DNA of 64,000 nt from Arthrinium phaeospermum (lineage: Eukaryota; Ascomycota; Sordariomycetes; Amphisphaeriales; Apiosporaceae): positions 4,650,001-4,714,000 of the forward strand of contig QYRS01000002.1 of assembly GCA_006503535.1 (NCBI GenBank), written 5' to 3'. The notes beneath the pieces are model-generated. The model saw nothing but the letters and a program-made list of their open reading frames with translations, searched no databases and was not told the DNA's origin. A program made the position numbers and the translations under genes. Positions 46,176 through 58,993 of the stretch are shown here, piece by piece; position 1 is the first letter of the stretch; each line of letters opens with the position of its first letter.

Positions 46176-46610
46176 ATGGACTTCTTTCGGTTCCCGGGCG
46201 AGGTCCGCAATATGGTGTACAGGGAGATACTTGTCGCCCCAGAGACCAAGATCAGCATTGAGCGCCCATGGCAAGCCCCGAGCCGGAACCCAAGACTGGT
46301 CGGGTATGTTGACGGCCACCGCCCTGTTCAACTCGGGTCTGTAATGCTACGAGTGAGCAAGCAGGCCAAGGCGGAGGGAAGCCCGGTCCTCTACTCGCAG
46401 AACCACTTCGACCTACGAAACCGCTGCCGCCTCCATTCTGGCGACCCAGAGCGTTGCGAGGCGATCCTGACCCTGTTCGCGCACGCCATCGGCCACCATA
46501 AACGCACAGTACATCCGCCATGTAGAGGGTGGAAGTTGGTGACTCGTCACAGCTATGATCGCGATCGATATAGCCATAGCTATACATATTATGGCAAACG
46601 GTGGTTCTAG
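46176..46610 (+). pseudogene. 2EXR/F-box-like protein remnant
   Basis: The frame starting MDFFRFPGEVRNMVYREIL, then SVMLRVSKQAKAEGSPVLYS, is typical of the fungal 2EXR/F-box-like family of unknown function, often expanded and decaying. Shortly after FAHAIGHH the expected NAQYIRH block is in another frame, reached by one extra base near 46500, and then a stop follows. The full family length is not reached. It may be a decayed copy or a consensus error; the lack of a downstream half favours decay. Confidence 0.5.
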
Positions 46611-46904
46611 CAGCTTTTTGGGGGGTGCCAATTGGCAGACAGCAATGAGGCATGAAGCAATGAGGCATGAAGCAAAGAAGCTTAATACGGCACGTTTACA
46701 TGGATCGGCAGATGTTTGGTAACAGCCAACAAGCTAACCCAATCTGACGACATAAAAGACATGCACGTCGCAATGTATCACAGTCATATCTTAGATAGTT
46801 AGCAGTGGCTTCCTATGTAGATGGACCAGCTTAGGTCAACTCAGCTCCATCACAGACCCGTGACCCTAAAACGCGCAACGCCATAATACACGATACCGAC
46901 CAAC

Positions 46905-47177
46905 ATGCCAACCAAAACGTACGTCCTCCCCTTTCCCACAGAAACCGGCCAAATGATCTACGAGTGGCTACTCACGCAGCGGGATCGAGATCGTCACAAG
47001 AAAACGCTGGACCATCGACTCCCAGTTCTGATCGGCTACAGCGCCGAGGGCGCCCACCCCTTTGGGCCTGTGTCCATCCATCTCCCAGGTGAGCAAGCCC
47101 ACCCACGCCGAGGCCAGCTCCGTTCTCGACCCGCGGAATCACACCTGCGCTCGAATCTGGCCCGATTGAGCACATGA
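46905..47177 (+). pseudogene. Second 2EXR-like fragment
   Basis: A short frame starts MPTKTYVLPFPTETGQMIYE, followed by WLLT, matching the opening of 2EXR-type proteins (FP.E....IYE.LL). After about 60 residues the similarity is lost in Arg/Pro-rich low-quality sequence. It lies 0.3 kb after the related fragment above, so the pair looks like a decayed tandem duplication. Open frames continuing to 47566 have no recognisable residues. Confidence 0.35.
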
Positions 47178-48275
47178 TCTCACACCCCCCCGACGCACGT
47201 TCCGAGAGCCCAGGAATGCAGCGCAAAGCTCGCCGCCGCGTTCGCGCGCTGTATCGGGCCACGCAGTGCCGGCCCAGCCCGCCTCATCCCCCTCGCCTTC
47301 CCCGACCGTCCCAATTCGATCTTGAGGGCCGCATCCGGGAGGACACGATACGAAGCTCGGCGATGCGGGCTGGACCTGGTCGGGCCCAAGTACCGGACCT
47401 CGAGAACGTCGGCCTATGCCTGTTCGAACATGAGCACTTCGATGGAGACAATGGGGGAAAAGACCTGGCTTTCACTGATACCAAACCCCGGGCGATGCCG
47501 TCGCTCAAGAGGGTGGTATCGAATCCTATTCATATAAGCAGATGCTCGACCAAGGATGGAAGGTGACTTCGTTCTGCATCATCATGACGATGGAGAAGGC
47601 GATGAGAACGAAAACGATCGGTGGCGTGGCCCATACGAACGCCCACGATTGATATTTGGTTACAAATATGGTAGATAAGTCTCGAGACTTTTATGATCAT
47701 CGCTCAATGATAGATCAGGTACAGTATGCAATGTATTGTTGCCGACGTTGTTAGCGATCGTTACTAGTGGCAGCGCATTCGGCTGCTGCATTAGCGGGAA
47801 CAAGCTAGTGGCTACAGGGCCTGACATGCCTGAATTTAGCAGGGAATAAGTACGGAGCAAACCATGAGCAGGGCTGTCGGGGGCAAGTACAGAAGACAAA
47901 TAGCATCAATACCTGCAACATTCACTGTCAACATATGATTTGGTCTTAACAAAGGTCTATTAACGGAATGGCACTCTCTCTATTTAGGGGTATCCTCGCA
48001 GCCAGAATTCCGGAAGGTGATGATGCCTGGTCCAATCCAGACACCTCGCCTCAACGACTCTGGCGGCCGTCAGGGTGCGCCTGTCCCGGTTGTCTTCTTT
48101 TTTCAACCAGCGACGCTCGAAACAGTAATGCCGTAAACCATGCAACCCAAAACTTTCTGCTCATCGCAAGAAAAAAGGACAAAAGGAAAGGACGTGACCA
48201 TGATCATACGTGGTATTGATTATGCGTGAAGAGTCGTAAAAGGATCGCAGCGCGAATTTCATCGGGACGAAGCGA
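47178..48275. other. Intergenic, no gene seen
   Basis: About 1.1 kb between the 2EXR-like relics and the eEF3 stop. The right part should hold the eEF3 3' region. No clear exon, RNA gene or repeat. Confidence 0.4.
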
Positions 48276-51200
48276 TTAGATGTCATCCTCGTCAGAGAAG
48301 ACTCTCCTCGCTTGCGGGGGCCATACGCTCCTTCTTCTTCTTGCGCGCAGAGCTGGTCAGCTTCGCCTTCTTCTTGGTTGTGACGATTGTTGCCCATAGC
48401 ATCAAACTTCTCCTCTTCCTCGTCCTCCTTCTTGTCCAGACGGGCACCGGAAACCCTGTCCCTGACCCAGTTATGGCCGGAAGGAGTCATCTTGCCGTCC
48501 ATGACGGCCCAGACTTCCTCAGTCAAGTCCTTGGTGAACTCGGCCGAGTGAGTAATGATGATAACACCACCCTCGAACTTCTTCAGGGCCTTGGACAGGG
48601 CACGAGAGAGTCACGATCCAGGTAGTTGGTAGGCTCGTCAAGGACGATCAAGTGAGGTCGCTGCCAAGAGCAAGCAGCCAAGACGACCTTGACACGCTGA
48701 CCACCGGACAGACCGCGCTACGCGAGTGAGAAACCAGCTCGGCATCGAGACCGAAGTTGGCGCAGTGGGCCTCAATCTTCGGACCAGAGGGCGGAACTGA
48801 CCAGAGGCGAGAGCCTCCTTCATATCGACATCGGCAACCATCTTCTGATGCGAGGCGATAATCTCGGTACGGGGCAGCAGGCGTTGTCAGCAGTCATCAT
48901 CGGTACCATCGCTCGTTCTTCATGCCGACGTTCTCGCCGAGGGCGAACGAACACTCGTACTCGTAGTGTTCTTGAACTTTCTGCGGCTGGAGATGCCGAT
49001 GACACGACGCTGGGTACCCTCGATCTTGAAGATCTTGTCCATGGCCTCTCATCATCCTCAGTGATGACCTTGTTGGCACGGTCCATGGTCTCACGATCCT
49101 CACCAGTCTGGAATCGCCACTGGATGTACTCGGAAGGAGTGCTGGACAAGTGGTTATCGATGTGGGCGAAAGCGTGCTGCTTGATGTAGGCGATACGGAT
49201 GTTCTCGTGCTGGTAGATCACCGGCGGTGGGGATGAGTTCACCAGTGAGGACGTTGATCAGGGTGGACTTGCCAGCACCGTTGGGGCAATGACGGCAATA
49301 CGGGAGCTGAGCGAGCACTGGAAGGTAATGTCGCTGATCTGGGGCTTGGGGGTACCGGGGTACTGGAAGTCATCTTGGTGGCACGCAGAATGGCCTTGGC
49401 CTTGGTTTGACACCTCGAGGAAACCGGGCTCGGGGAAGCTGAACTCGATCTCGGACTCTCCAAGCTCGTAGTAGGACTTGGCGTGGGGGTTCTGCTTGAC
49501 GAAGTCCTTCAGGTTAACCTTGTAGCGGCGGAGCTTGAAGCGCTCGTAGTGGATGATGTATTGGGTGACGTTGTCCAAGAAGTGCTGTCGTGGGAGACGA
49601 TGATGGAAGTGCAAGGGGAGTTGCGGAGGTAATCCTCCAGCCACTTGACGTTCTTCACATCCAGATGGTTGGTAGGCTCGTCAAGAAGCGAATATCGGGG
49701 GACTCGAAGACAGCACGGCACAGAGCGAGCTTCATTCTCCAACCACCAGACAGGGCAGTGATGCCACCGTCAACCATAGCAGGGTTGAAACCGAACTCGT
49801 CGAGCTGCTTGCGGACGTCTTCCTCGCTGGTGGAGATGCCGGCCTCCTTAAGCTTCTTCATGGTCCAGTCAATGGTAGTCATTCGGTATCAGCAGAGTCC
49901 AGGTCGTGCTCGATGAAGCAGTCTTGACTTCGCTCTGCTTGGGGAAACCCTCGACTTGCTCGTTGTTGATGGCGCGCATGAGAGTGGACTTTCCGGAACC
50001 GTTGGGACCGCAGAGACCGTAGCGGCGACCACGCTTCAGACGCAGATGGGTCTGGTTGAGAAGAATCTTGGCACCGTAGGCAAGAGAGAATGTGCAGTCG
50101 CAAAGATCCTCGCCATCATCATCGGCATCAGCCTCAATCTCGTCAAACGCCCTCCATACGGGAGTGGCACGCTTGCGGAGCTGGTCAACGACGCTCTCGG
50201 CATCGGCCTCACCAACGACAACAGTGACGAAGGGCTTGACGGCACCAGCCCAGACAGCGGAGTCGGTCTCCTTCTCGTCGATGAGCTGACCACCAATGGC
50301 AGAGATGTACTCCATGACGGGACCGAGCTTCTCAGCGGTCTTGGAGCCTTGCTGGGGATAATGGCCTTAAGGTGGCCAAGGACAACCTCGAGAGCTAGCG
50401 CGGCTGACCTCAGGGATGACACGTTCTTGACGTCACAACGGGTGATGGTCTCAAGAGCTTGCTTGGTCTTCTCACGAGCCTCGGGATCAGCAAGTTCTCG
50501 TAGTTTCTGGAGACAGGCATCATCTTGGGCAAGAAAGGAGCGACAATAGTAGGGTCGTCGACCAGCTGCACATGTTGTCGATAATGACGGCAGCCTTACG
50601 CTTGATGGCGGTGTCACGCTCACCAAGACCACGATCCAGAAGAGGAACCATGAGAGCCAGAGTAGGCTCACGGACTCAGTGACGAAAGTGGTGGCACCGA
50701 GCAAGTGAACAGTTCAGGGACGTTCTCGGGCTTAGCATACACTTGATAAGCTCGGGAATGAAACGCTCAATATCCCTGTTGACGATCAGCTCGCAGAGCT
50801 TCCATGGTTGTAGGCACGCTCCTTGACCTCCTTCTTGGTGTCCACATGGACTCGGAAACGCAGGGAATGAGATCGGGGACGCGGTAGGCAGCTGGGCGGG
50901 GGCGACACGGACGGGTGTCGATGCAGTCGAGAGCAGTCATCTTTCGGGCCATTCTGAGCGGTGAGGATGGAGTTCATGATGTGAGGGAGGACGGCCTTGA
51001 CGGCGTTGGGGGTGATGGCCTCCATGATGGCCATGGCGGCAGCGATGGCGGCATCTTGACACCAGTGATCTTGTCGCCAATGGCGGCAAGAACAGCGGGC
51101 AGAAGGACGACGAGGTAGGGCTCGACGTTGGTGCCAACCTCGGAGTGCTGGGCGATGTCCTGGATGGCCAGGGCAGCCTTCTCGCGGAGGGCGGATCCTT

Positions 51201-51974
51201 CTTGTTGGCGCTGCTTCTTCGGGCCTCAACAGTCCTATGGACAAAATTAGGTTAGCAAACATTCCAACGATTCGAGGTAGAGTGTGGTTGTCGCAAACAG
51301 ATCAGAGAGGCTTGGTGATCTTGTCGCCAATGGCGGCAAGAACAGCGGGCAGAAGGACGACGAGGTAGGGCTCGACGTTGGTGCCAACCTCGGAGTGCTG
51401 GGCGATGGTCCTGGATGGCCAGGGCAGCCTTCTCGCGGAGGGCGGCATCCTTCTTGTTGGCGATCTGCTTCTTCAGGGCCTCAACAGTCCTATGGACAAA
51501 ATTAGGTTAGCAAAACATTCCAACGATTCGAGGTAGAGTGTGGTTGTCGCAACAGATCAGAGAGGCTTTGGTTGCTGCAGCGCAAACTCGCACTCTCTGA
51601 TTCTTTTCTCTCTGCCAGAAGAGGGTGATTTGGCAGACCCACAAAATGTGGGAGAGCCCAAAACCATTCCGCCATGTTTGGATCACGAGGATTCCTTCGT
51701 GGCAGGTCAGGTAGAGAGAGAGAGGAAAATTGGGCCTGATCGCACAGCCCTTGAGCTGTGCAAGGCGCACAAAATGCAACTGGCGGGGTGTGTTTTGTTG
51801 GAAGGGCGTGCGGTTTACTCACTTCTCGGGGGCGTCCTGGTCCTCGATGCGACCGTTGATGAAGGTGGCCAGAGCGGTGGTGGCCTCCTTGGTAGCAGCA
51901 GCGTCCTTGGAGACGGTGAGCTTGGACATAGGTCGTCCAGGACCTTGATGGATTGGGTTCTCCTTGGCCGACAT
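48276..51974 (-). CDS. Translation elongation factor 3 (eEF3), frame broken by many indels
   Basis: This is the fungal-specific ABC-F ATPase that binds the ribosome and helps release E-site tRNA at each elongation cycle. The protein begins MSAKEN at 51974 and ends in a Lys-rich tail then SDEDDI at 48276. Visible parts include HEAT repeats, first Walker [19 protein letters not shown], signature [34 protein letters not shown], and in the second cassette [18 protein letters not shown] and TNYLD. A first intron lies at 51490-51823 and keeps phase across EK|TVEAL. The coding frame is interrupted by well over a dozen one-base gaps or insertions although amino acid content stays near-perfect in one of the three frames. 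eEF3 is essential and usually single copy, so consensus error is more likely than a pseudogene. A tandem duplication also sits in the second exon. Confidence 0.9.
51066..51569. repeat. 250-bp direct tandem duplication within eEF3
   Basis: Two adjacent copies (51066-51315 and 51316-51569) are nearly identical and span the end of the first eEF3 intron and the first ~190 bp of the second exon. They differ almost only by one- and two-base indels (for example GATGTCC against GATGGTCC, and GGCGGATCC against GGCGGCATCC). The copy on the right is closer to a correct reading frame. Confidence 0.92.
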
Positions 51975-54937
51975 TGTGAAGGGGTTTGTCGGAATTAGGT
52001 GGGTGGTTTTGTCTAAAAACGAAGCGCCGGATCGTCTATGAGACCCAAGATAACCGTCTAGATCGGTACCGAAATAAAATGGTTGTCAAAAAAGATGACG
52101 GGAAGTGATCAAAAAGCCCACAGATACTGACGGAGAATCAGACCTGTTCTATGATGGCAGTTTGGTCACACACTCTGATGTGTTTTTTTTCTATACACCA
52201 CGCGGGTATCTGAGAAAGAAATGCTGAGTTGGAGGCTCAGACTTCTTTCAATATTCGGTGAGAAAAAAAGAGAGGAAAGGTGTAGGGGGAAAGAAGAGGT
52301 TGTGGAGAGGAGGAAAAAGTCAGAAGCAAGTCTGAGGGAGGGTAACAGGGCAGGACACCTTTTATCTAGCAGACTGTGTCAGAATATGGCAGCTTGGCCT
52401 AGTGCTGGTGTTGGACTTTGATCTGACTGGCCCAGAAAATAATTTTTTTTTTCTTCTCTCTCCTCTTGGGTTCTGACTGCGGTTGAGGGGCAACAAGGAA
52501 TTTTGGTGCGATGGAGGGGAAATCCTCAGTCCAATGGAGGGGTCTCTGTCTGAGATGTGGGTCCCACGGTGGGGCGGAAGGTGGTCTTTTTTTGGGCGCT
52601 ACTGGAAGGAAAGCCAAAGCTGTGAGTGCTCCCTGGAAGGCGGCAATGAATGGGCGAGGGCGACAAAATCCTCAGTCCAATGGAGGGGTCTCTGTCTGAG
52701 ATGTGGGTCCCACGGTGGGGCGGAAGGTGGTCTTTTTTTGGGCGCTACTGGAAGGAAAGCCAAAAGCTGTGAGTGCTCCCTGGAAGGCGGCAATGAATGG
52801 GCGAGGGCGACAAGGCGGGGGTGCACGTTGCCCTGTGAGAGAAAAAAAGTCGGCGCTGGAAAAGATTTGCAGGGGTGCATCCCACCACCACAGTTGCCCA
52901 GCACAGACAAGTGCAGCCAAAATGCTCTAGCTTACGCAGATTTTGATTGGCCTCTGCGATTCGTGCTTATCGTTTTTTTATCGCCTAGATTACTGCTAGA
53001 TAACCGGGGGGGCTAAAAGTCTGACGAGAGAGTTCGCCGCCTGAAGAAGCACTGCAAGAGCAGAGGGCGGTGAGAGCGAGCCGTTCATGCACATGGCATT
53101 TTGGCAGTTTAGGATGGGACTTGCAAGGGCCGCTCGCCATACATGAGTGTACAACCTACCAACTCGACTATTCTGGGATCGCCTCTTCCTCATCAATCCT
53201 GGGGCCATTTCTGCATGGTTTCATTTCTGCCACCATAATCCAGATACCTAGTATGTGCCTGTAATGATAATGGCACTTATCGCATGTCTGCGCACAGAGC
53301 AGAGTCGGTCTGTTTCAGCTTTGGGAACATGGCCAGCTTTGGAGCTTTCGTTATTTTTACCTTTGCCTGACATACGTCAACTATCGAGTAGGCCAACCAA
53401 AATCTGCATCGGTAAAGTGCGCCCAGCCTTACCAGGTAGAGAACTGCACGTACAAAGTCATTGTGGCATTTAGGTATTTTGGTGATCCAGGTGCCAGGCA
53501 CCAGGAGAGTCGGTTACGGTTCCTCCATCTGTTCCACAAATGTAACTCGTGTGTCTCGCCACCCACGTTCCCATCTTCAGAGTCGCATGCCCTGGTAAGT
53601 TGTGGAAGCCGACGTCTCGACTCGGAGCTTAAAGTATGTACTGTAACTGGGCGGGTAGTTCCACGAAGTATGCTTCGTCCTTCCCGTTTGCCATGAGATA
53701 CACATCAAATACTCCGTGGCATCAGCTTCAATGTTTGCAAACCAGTGCTACGAGTGAAGAATGTGGATTCGTGGGTAGACACGGGATTTGCTGGCTGGGT
53801 TAGGGGACCACGAACTAGACCTTGGGTTGGACTGACCTAGCAGCAGCCACCGAAGAGATTCTCGCTCCAACCCTTTCCGGCCATCTTCTAACCCACGGCA
53901 TTCCCGATCAAGGGACCCCTTGACCCAGCGCCCCTGCCTTGGCGGGAAAGGGGAAAAAGCTCGGCATAGCATGTAACAGCCAATGAGTGCACCTAATAAG
54001 ACAGGTGCATCTCTGCTAAGCAAACCGTGCTATCGCTGCAGGATTCGCTCGCTTTCTCGCAGTCATTTCGACTATCTACGTTTGATATATATGCCAAATG
54101 CATCGCAACGACGAGACCCACCCCCGGATTTCTACCTCTTGCTTCTGTGCATTACGGCGGACGGATCGCACCCGCGGCGCCCCCGGATCCAATGGCCCAT
54201 AAGCCTCCCAAAAAGATTATGCCCAGGGACACTGGATCAGGCCTGCGCTTGTCCAAAACCATCACCGCTTTTTCGTTCTTGCTGACGGCACTCCAATACT
54301 ACCAATGCGAGGAACAGATGATAATGCTTTGGGCTCGCCCGCAAAGTGGTTGATTTATTGCTTTCCCTTTGCGACGCGCCCACATTCTCCTCGCGAACGT
54401 CTTCATGATCGTGGCCAGCCCCGCCAAGTTCCTTCAGAACATGCAATCAATCTCCATCAGATTACTTCAAGACTCGATACGACTGACTCTGGTGCCATGA
54501 TGGAGGAAATTGAATTGGGTGAGTTCTTCAAGAGAGTATAGAATGTCGCATGCCAGTAGCCGCCCATGAATAGAGAACAATGAATTGATCCTACGGACGA
54601 GCTGTTCGTCGCATGCGGCCAAAACCTTTGACAAGAGTACACCAAATGGACATGGACTATGCAGATTTTGACCCGGAAGCAGCGCTGAACAGTCGTCGAC
54701 TTGAAAACAAAGTAATGGAGAAATACCACAATTGATTACTTGGACGCGATGCCGACCAACGTATTGGGTGTTTATGGCTGGCTCTCTTGTCAAGATTTTC
54801 AACCCCTGACTTTGCAAGCGACAGCAACTGTATACTATGTATCAACACGATATGATATAGGAACTTGAATAGAACCAATTCAACATCGGACCCCAATCCA
54901 AGTATTAGAGGCCAAGCCTCATATCCCCTTTCTCACC
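51975..54937. other. eEF3 upstream region and 3 kb gap
   Basis: This region holds the eEF3 promoter and leader, with a 146-bp direct duplication at 52520-52812. Right of 53000 I see no gene; frames near 53983-54353 are short and unconvincing. The promoter of the HExxH gene must lie before 54938. Confidence 0.45.
52520..52812. repeat. 146-bp direct tandem duplication
   Basis: Two adjacent copies start AAATCCTCAGTCCAATGG at 52520 and 52666. They match over 146 bp, with a single A length difference (GCCAAAG against GCCAAAAG). The duplication is in the eEF3 upstream region and has no coding content. Confidence 0.93.
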
Positions 54938-57900
54938 ATGGCCAACCCATTCGCCAACCCATTCTCCAACCAAGGCCAGGGCGGCCCGGGCCCAACTTCG
55001 TCCCCGACGATACCGCCCCCCCTACAGGGCGGCGGCGGCGCAGGGGAGGCGGAACTCCCTCCACTTTCCCCTACCCGCGCAACTCGCCGCCGCCCGAGGA
55101 CATCAAGAACCCGACCGTGGGGTCGCCGCCTACGGACCCGGACTACGCCAAGTACCAGTCGCAAAACTTCAACGAGTACATCGCCAACCCATACGACGAG
55201 ATGGCCGGCGTAAGCGCCGACGAGGACACGGAGCGGGACCTCGCCGCGCAGCAGGCGCAACCGCAACAGGGCCCGCAGCAGGCGCCGCAGCACCTGGTCC
55301 TGGCGCGGCTGGCCGAGCGGCGGGCGCGGCGGTTCGTCAAAAAGGGGAAGGTGCCGCAGATCGACGGCTGGGACTGGGTGCCGTTCATGGCCGCCGTCTT
55401 CGAGTCGGACACCAAGGTGCCGCTCGACGACGACGAGGACGCCATCAACTTCTACGAAGAGGAGTACGACGTCGACGACAACGACGCCGACTCCAACGCC
55501 AACACGGACACCACGCTGCCAGAGGACTACGTCCCGACCAACACCGGCCTGAGCAGCCAGCCGACGCCCATCCCCAGCACCCTGGAGCCCGAGGAGCGAC
55601 CCGCCAAGCCGACGGCGGGGGCGCACCGGCCCGCCATCACGAACCGAAAGCCCCCGCCCAAGCAGACGGGTCCTGGGACTTCGTCGTCTACGTGCCGGAG
55701 TGGACGGACCCGCTGTGGGACCCGGCCTGGCAGCGCATCTACGGCACCGACAAGAAGAAGCGGCGGCCGCAGCGGGACGTGCTGCAGTCGCTGCGCCCCG
55801 CCCTGCGCGCCGAGGACGCGGTGCGCAACCCGACGCCGTACGCGCGGCGGTGGGGGATCCCGGGGGACCGCAACGACGGGCGCAGCCGGACGAGCCCGAC
55901 CTTCTCGCGGACGCGCGACTTCGGGGCCGCCGTCGACGACAACATCGTCAACCAGGTCATGGACGACGCGATGCGGGCGCGGTGCGTGGCCGAAACCCAA
56001 CGGCTCATCGCGCAGGGGCAAACGGCCTACCGGGTCCCGGCATCGCGCCGAGGTCATGGACCAGTACCGCCAGCAAGTCGGCATCCCGAGCCAGGAGGAC
56101 ATCCGCACCGGCGCCGTCAAGGCGGGCATGCCGTTCGAGCGCTACATCGAGACGCTGAACCCGCGGGTGCGCGACCTCTACCGCGGCCTCATCGACGACG
56201 TGCTCGACGACGAGGACTACCAGCGCATCCTGTTCCTCGACATGACGTCCGACGAGATGTACCGGAACAACGTCTTCACCATGTCGGACAAAGAGAAATA
56301 CAGCTTGACCACTTTGCCGCTCCATCCGTGAGTCGAGCCCCCCTCCCTAATACTCGGACCCCCCAAGTTGACTGACATATGCAAATCCAATTTTTAGACT
56401 CGTAGACAAGGAGCTGTGGGAAGACACCATGTACAAGGGCGCCCTGGCCGAGTACCCCCGGCTCGTCTACGACTTCTGGGGCAAGCGCGAGGAGTACGAC
56501 GTGCACCGCAACCCGGCCATCTGGGAGGCGCTGCAGCCGGCGCTGCAGCTGGTGACGCGGGTGCTGCAGACGGACCCGATGTTCTGGCGGAGCATCAAGG
56601 ACCTGCGGACGCGGCGCAAGATCGACCCGAGCCTGGACCCGCGCAAGGCCGAGGACCAGCGGACGCCCTACCTCCAAAAGATGATCCGGCTCGACGAGAT
56701 CAAGCAGCCGGGCGACGCCGGCTACGCCCAGGACCTCGACGACCGCTGGTCCGAGCCCGACGAGCTCGCCGCCCTCGGCTACGACTACGCGTACCACGTC
56801 GACCGGCTGCTGGGCCGCAGCCTCGAGCTCGGCTTCTGCTCCGGCTTCATCGACGAGGACGGCAAGCCGACCGGCTTCACCTACGGCCGCACCAACTACA
56901 ACATGCGGGCCCCGACAGCACGATCAACATCTTCATCGCGGCGGAGCTGCTCTGGCCCCTGATGGTCCCCATCTACAGCAGCAGCGAGAAGCTGTGCGCC
57001 AGCTACGTCATCGCCACGACCCTGCTGCACGAGCTGATGGTAAGCCTGTCATTCCTTGTCCCCTTTATCCAGATAAAATCGACTCAGTCGGTCTAACCCC
57101 CGACAGCACGCGACATCCTACGCCGTCGACATCCTGTGCATGCGCGAGGACGAGCTCTACGACCCCAGCCAGACGCCCGAGATGAGCGATCTCCTCTACA
57201 ACTGGTGGCAGAGCGCGACGGACGTCGAGTGCGGGCGGGGCGAGCCGTGGTGGCGGGACGACGTGCGGTGCGAGCTGGGCTGGGCGTTCGAGACGGAGTT
57301 CTGGGGCGACTCGGTCGTGACGGCGACGGGGTCAGCAAACGGGTTCCGGCGCTCCAAGCACATCGGGGCCCTGCCGCTGGCCATCATGGCGCAGCGGCAC
57401 GAGCACGTCAGCTACGCCACCGCCTCCGACGTGCTGCGGGGCTGTACCCGGTCGAGGACTACTACAGCCCCGTGCCCATCGACTACGTGGCCAAGTTCTT
57501 CACCGACGGCTTCTGGGAGACCGAGTGCCGCGCCACGGCCCGCCGCCTTCAAGCGCCTCCCGCCCGACCGCCAGCACTTGTGTCTTATGCTGCCGACCTC
57601 GAGCCTCAACGCGGAGCTCGAAGACATCACCGACCGCGTCAAGAACCGGTGGCTGGCCTACAGCAGCCCGACCGACGACATGTACCAGGAGTGGAAGTCG
57701 GACAAGCTGCCCCCTTACCCACCGCCAGCAGTGGGTCCAGATCATGATGAACCAGTTCCTGGACCTCACCCGGGACGGCGGGCCCTACTTCACGGCCATC
57801 GAAGCCGTCCACCGCTTCGCGCGCAACGAGCTGCGCGTCATGGAGCGCATGGTGTTCGAGTTCCTGACGGTGCGCAAGGGCCAGCGCCGCTACGTCTACC

Positions 57901-58993
57901 AGCCCGACAACGAGTCGGACCCGCTGCTGGCGCTGGTCAACCGCATGCTCGAGTACAAGGAGGAGATCGACGAGCACCAGAACTGGACGACCTGCAGATG
58001 TGCGCGGTCCTGGCCGGCGAGACCGACCGCATCACCCAGCTGGTGCGCCTACCTGGACCAGGACTCGCAGCGCTTCGAGCACCTCTCAACCTGGTCCTGA
58101 GCGAGTGGCAGATCGACGACCACGAGGCCAAGCGCCAGCGCGAGGCCCTGAGCTCCGTGCCCTCGGCCCTCTACGAGAAGCGCGCCAACCGGCTCAAGAA
58201 GCTGGCCATGCGGGAGTACACGCAGCTGGACTACCGGATCCGCGCCGGCATCGATGAGTTTTACCGGAAAATCGAGTCTGGTCGGCAAGATGGTGCAGCC
58301 CGATCCCATTAAGCAGCAGGATTTGGAGACGACGCGGCAAAGGATCATCACACTCCAGCAGCGGCTGCAAAGGTCTCCTATTGCGGGGACTTCACTGGGG
58401 ATGCCTCTGGAATCAGTCGGGCCCAAGAAGACGAACAACGTATTCGCCTTCAAGAACCCAGGCACCAAGAGTAACGTGGTTGACGACGCGACCCGTCGCG
58501 CCGGGCTCACGATTGGCAATGCGTCGCCTGGAAAGGCTGCCATCAAGATCGGCCCGACAAAACAAGGCAGCAGCAACGCCTTCACTTTCGGGAAATCCGG
58601 ATTCTCGAGCTCCACGCCGCAGCGCGGCGAACGACCGGGCCCAAGTCGGGCACCACCGCCGACGCCTTCACCACTACAGCGCCCTGCAGACGACGCTGAC
58701 CCCGGCGCCCAAGTTCCAGGGCGGCAACTTCGCCAGCCAGGCCAACATCGCAGCGCCGCCCAACGCGGTCTTCGGTCGCCTCCAGCTTCCGGTGCCCGGG
58801 AACCCCTTTGCGACGACCAACGCGCCGATGATGCCGCTGGCGCCGTTCCCGTTCCCCTATGCCGACCGCAACATGACGAGCAAGGACCTGACGCGTGTGA
58901 CGCAAAACCCTGAGCCGGCATGCAGCTCTCATGAACGCCCTTCAGCTGCAGGGGAGCCCTACCGGCAACGGAGGACCAAGACGACGACATTGA
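54938..58993 (+). CDS. Large protein with HExxH motif (putative metallopeptidase), frame broken by indels
   Basis: A gene of about 1,250-1,300 residues, visible as a relay of open blocks in all three frames. It begins MANPFANPFSNQGQG and ends with GNGGPRRRH and a stop at 58993. Introns at 56328-56397 and 57040-57106 are clear. The second splits the motif H-E-L-M-H: CAC GAG CTG ATG, then the intron, then CAC. The surrounding LCASYVIATTLLHELMHATS and a later CELGWAFETEFWG block fit a gluzincin-like zinc site with a distant acidic ligand. Acidic N-terminal low-complexity regions and a C-terminal FG-like tail (NVFAFKNPG, NAFTFGKSG) flank it. About ten frame changes occur (near 54990, 55670, 56040, 56910, 57440, 57535, 57715, 57985, 58050, 58270, 58650 and 58910), each a one-base slip. 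I do not recognise the exact family. Confidence 0.65.

Noticed and set aside
48276..51974. eEF3 as a true pseudogene
   Set aside because: Frame breaks are almost all single-base indels with protein content preserved, and neighbouring genes show the same; consensus error is the simpler explanation, though not proven.
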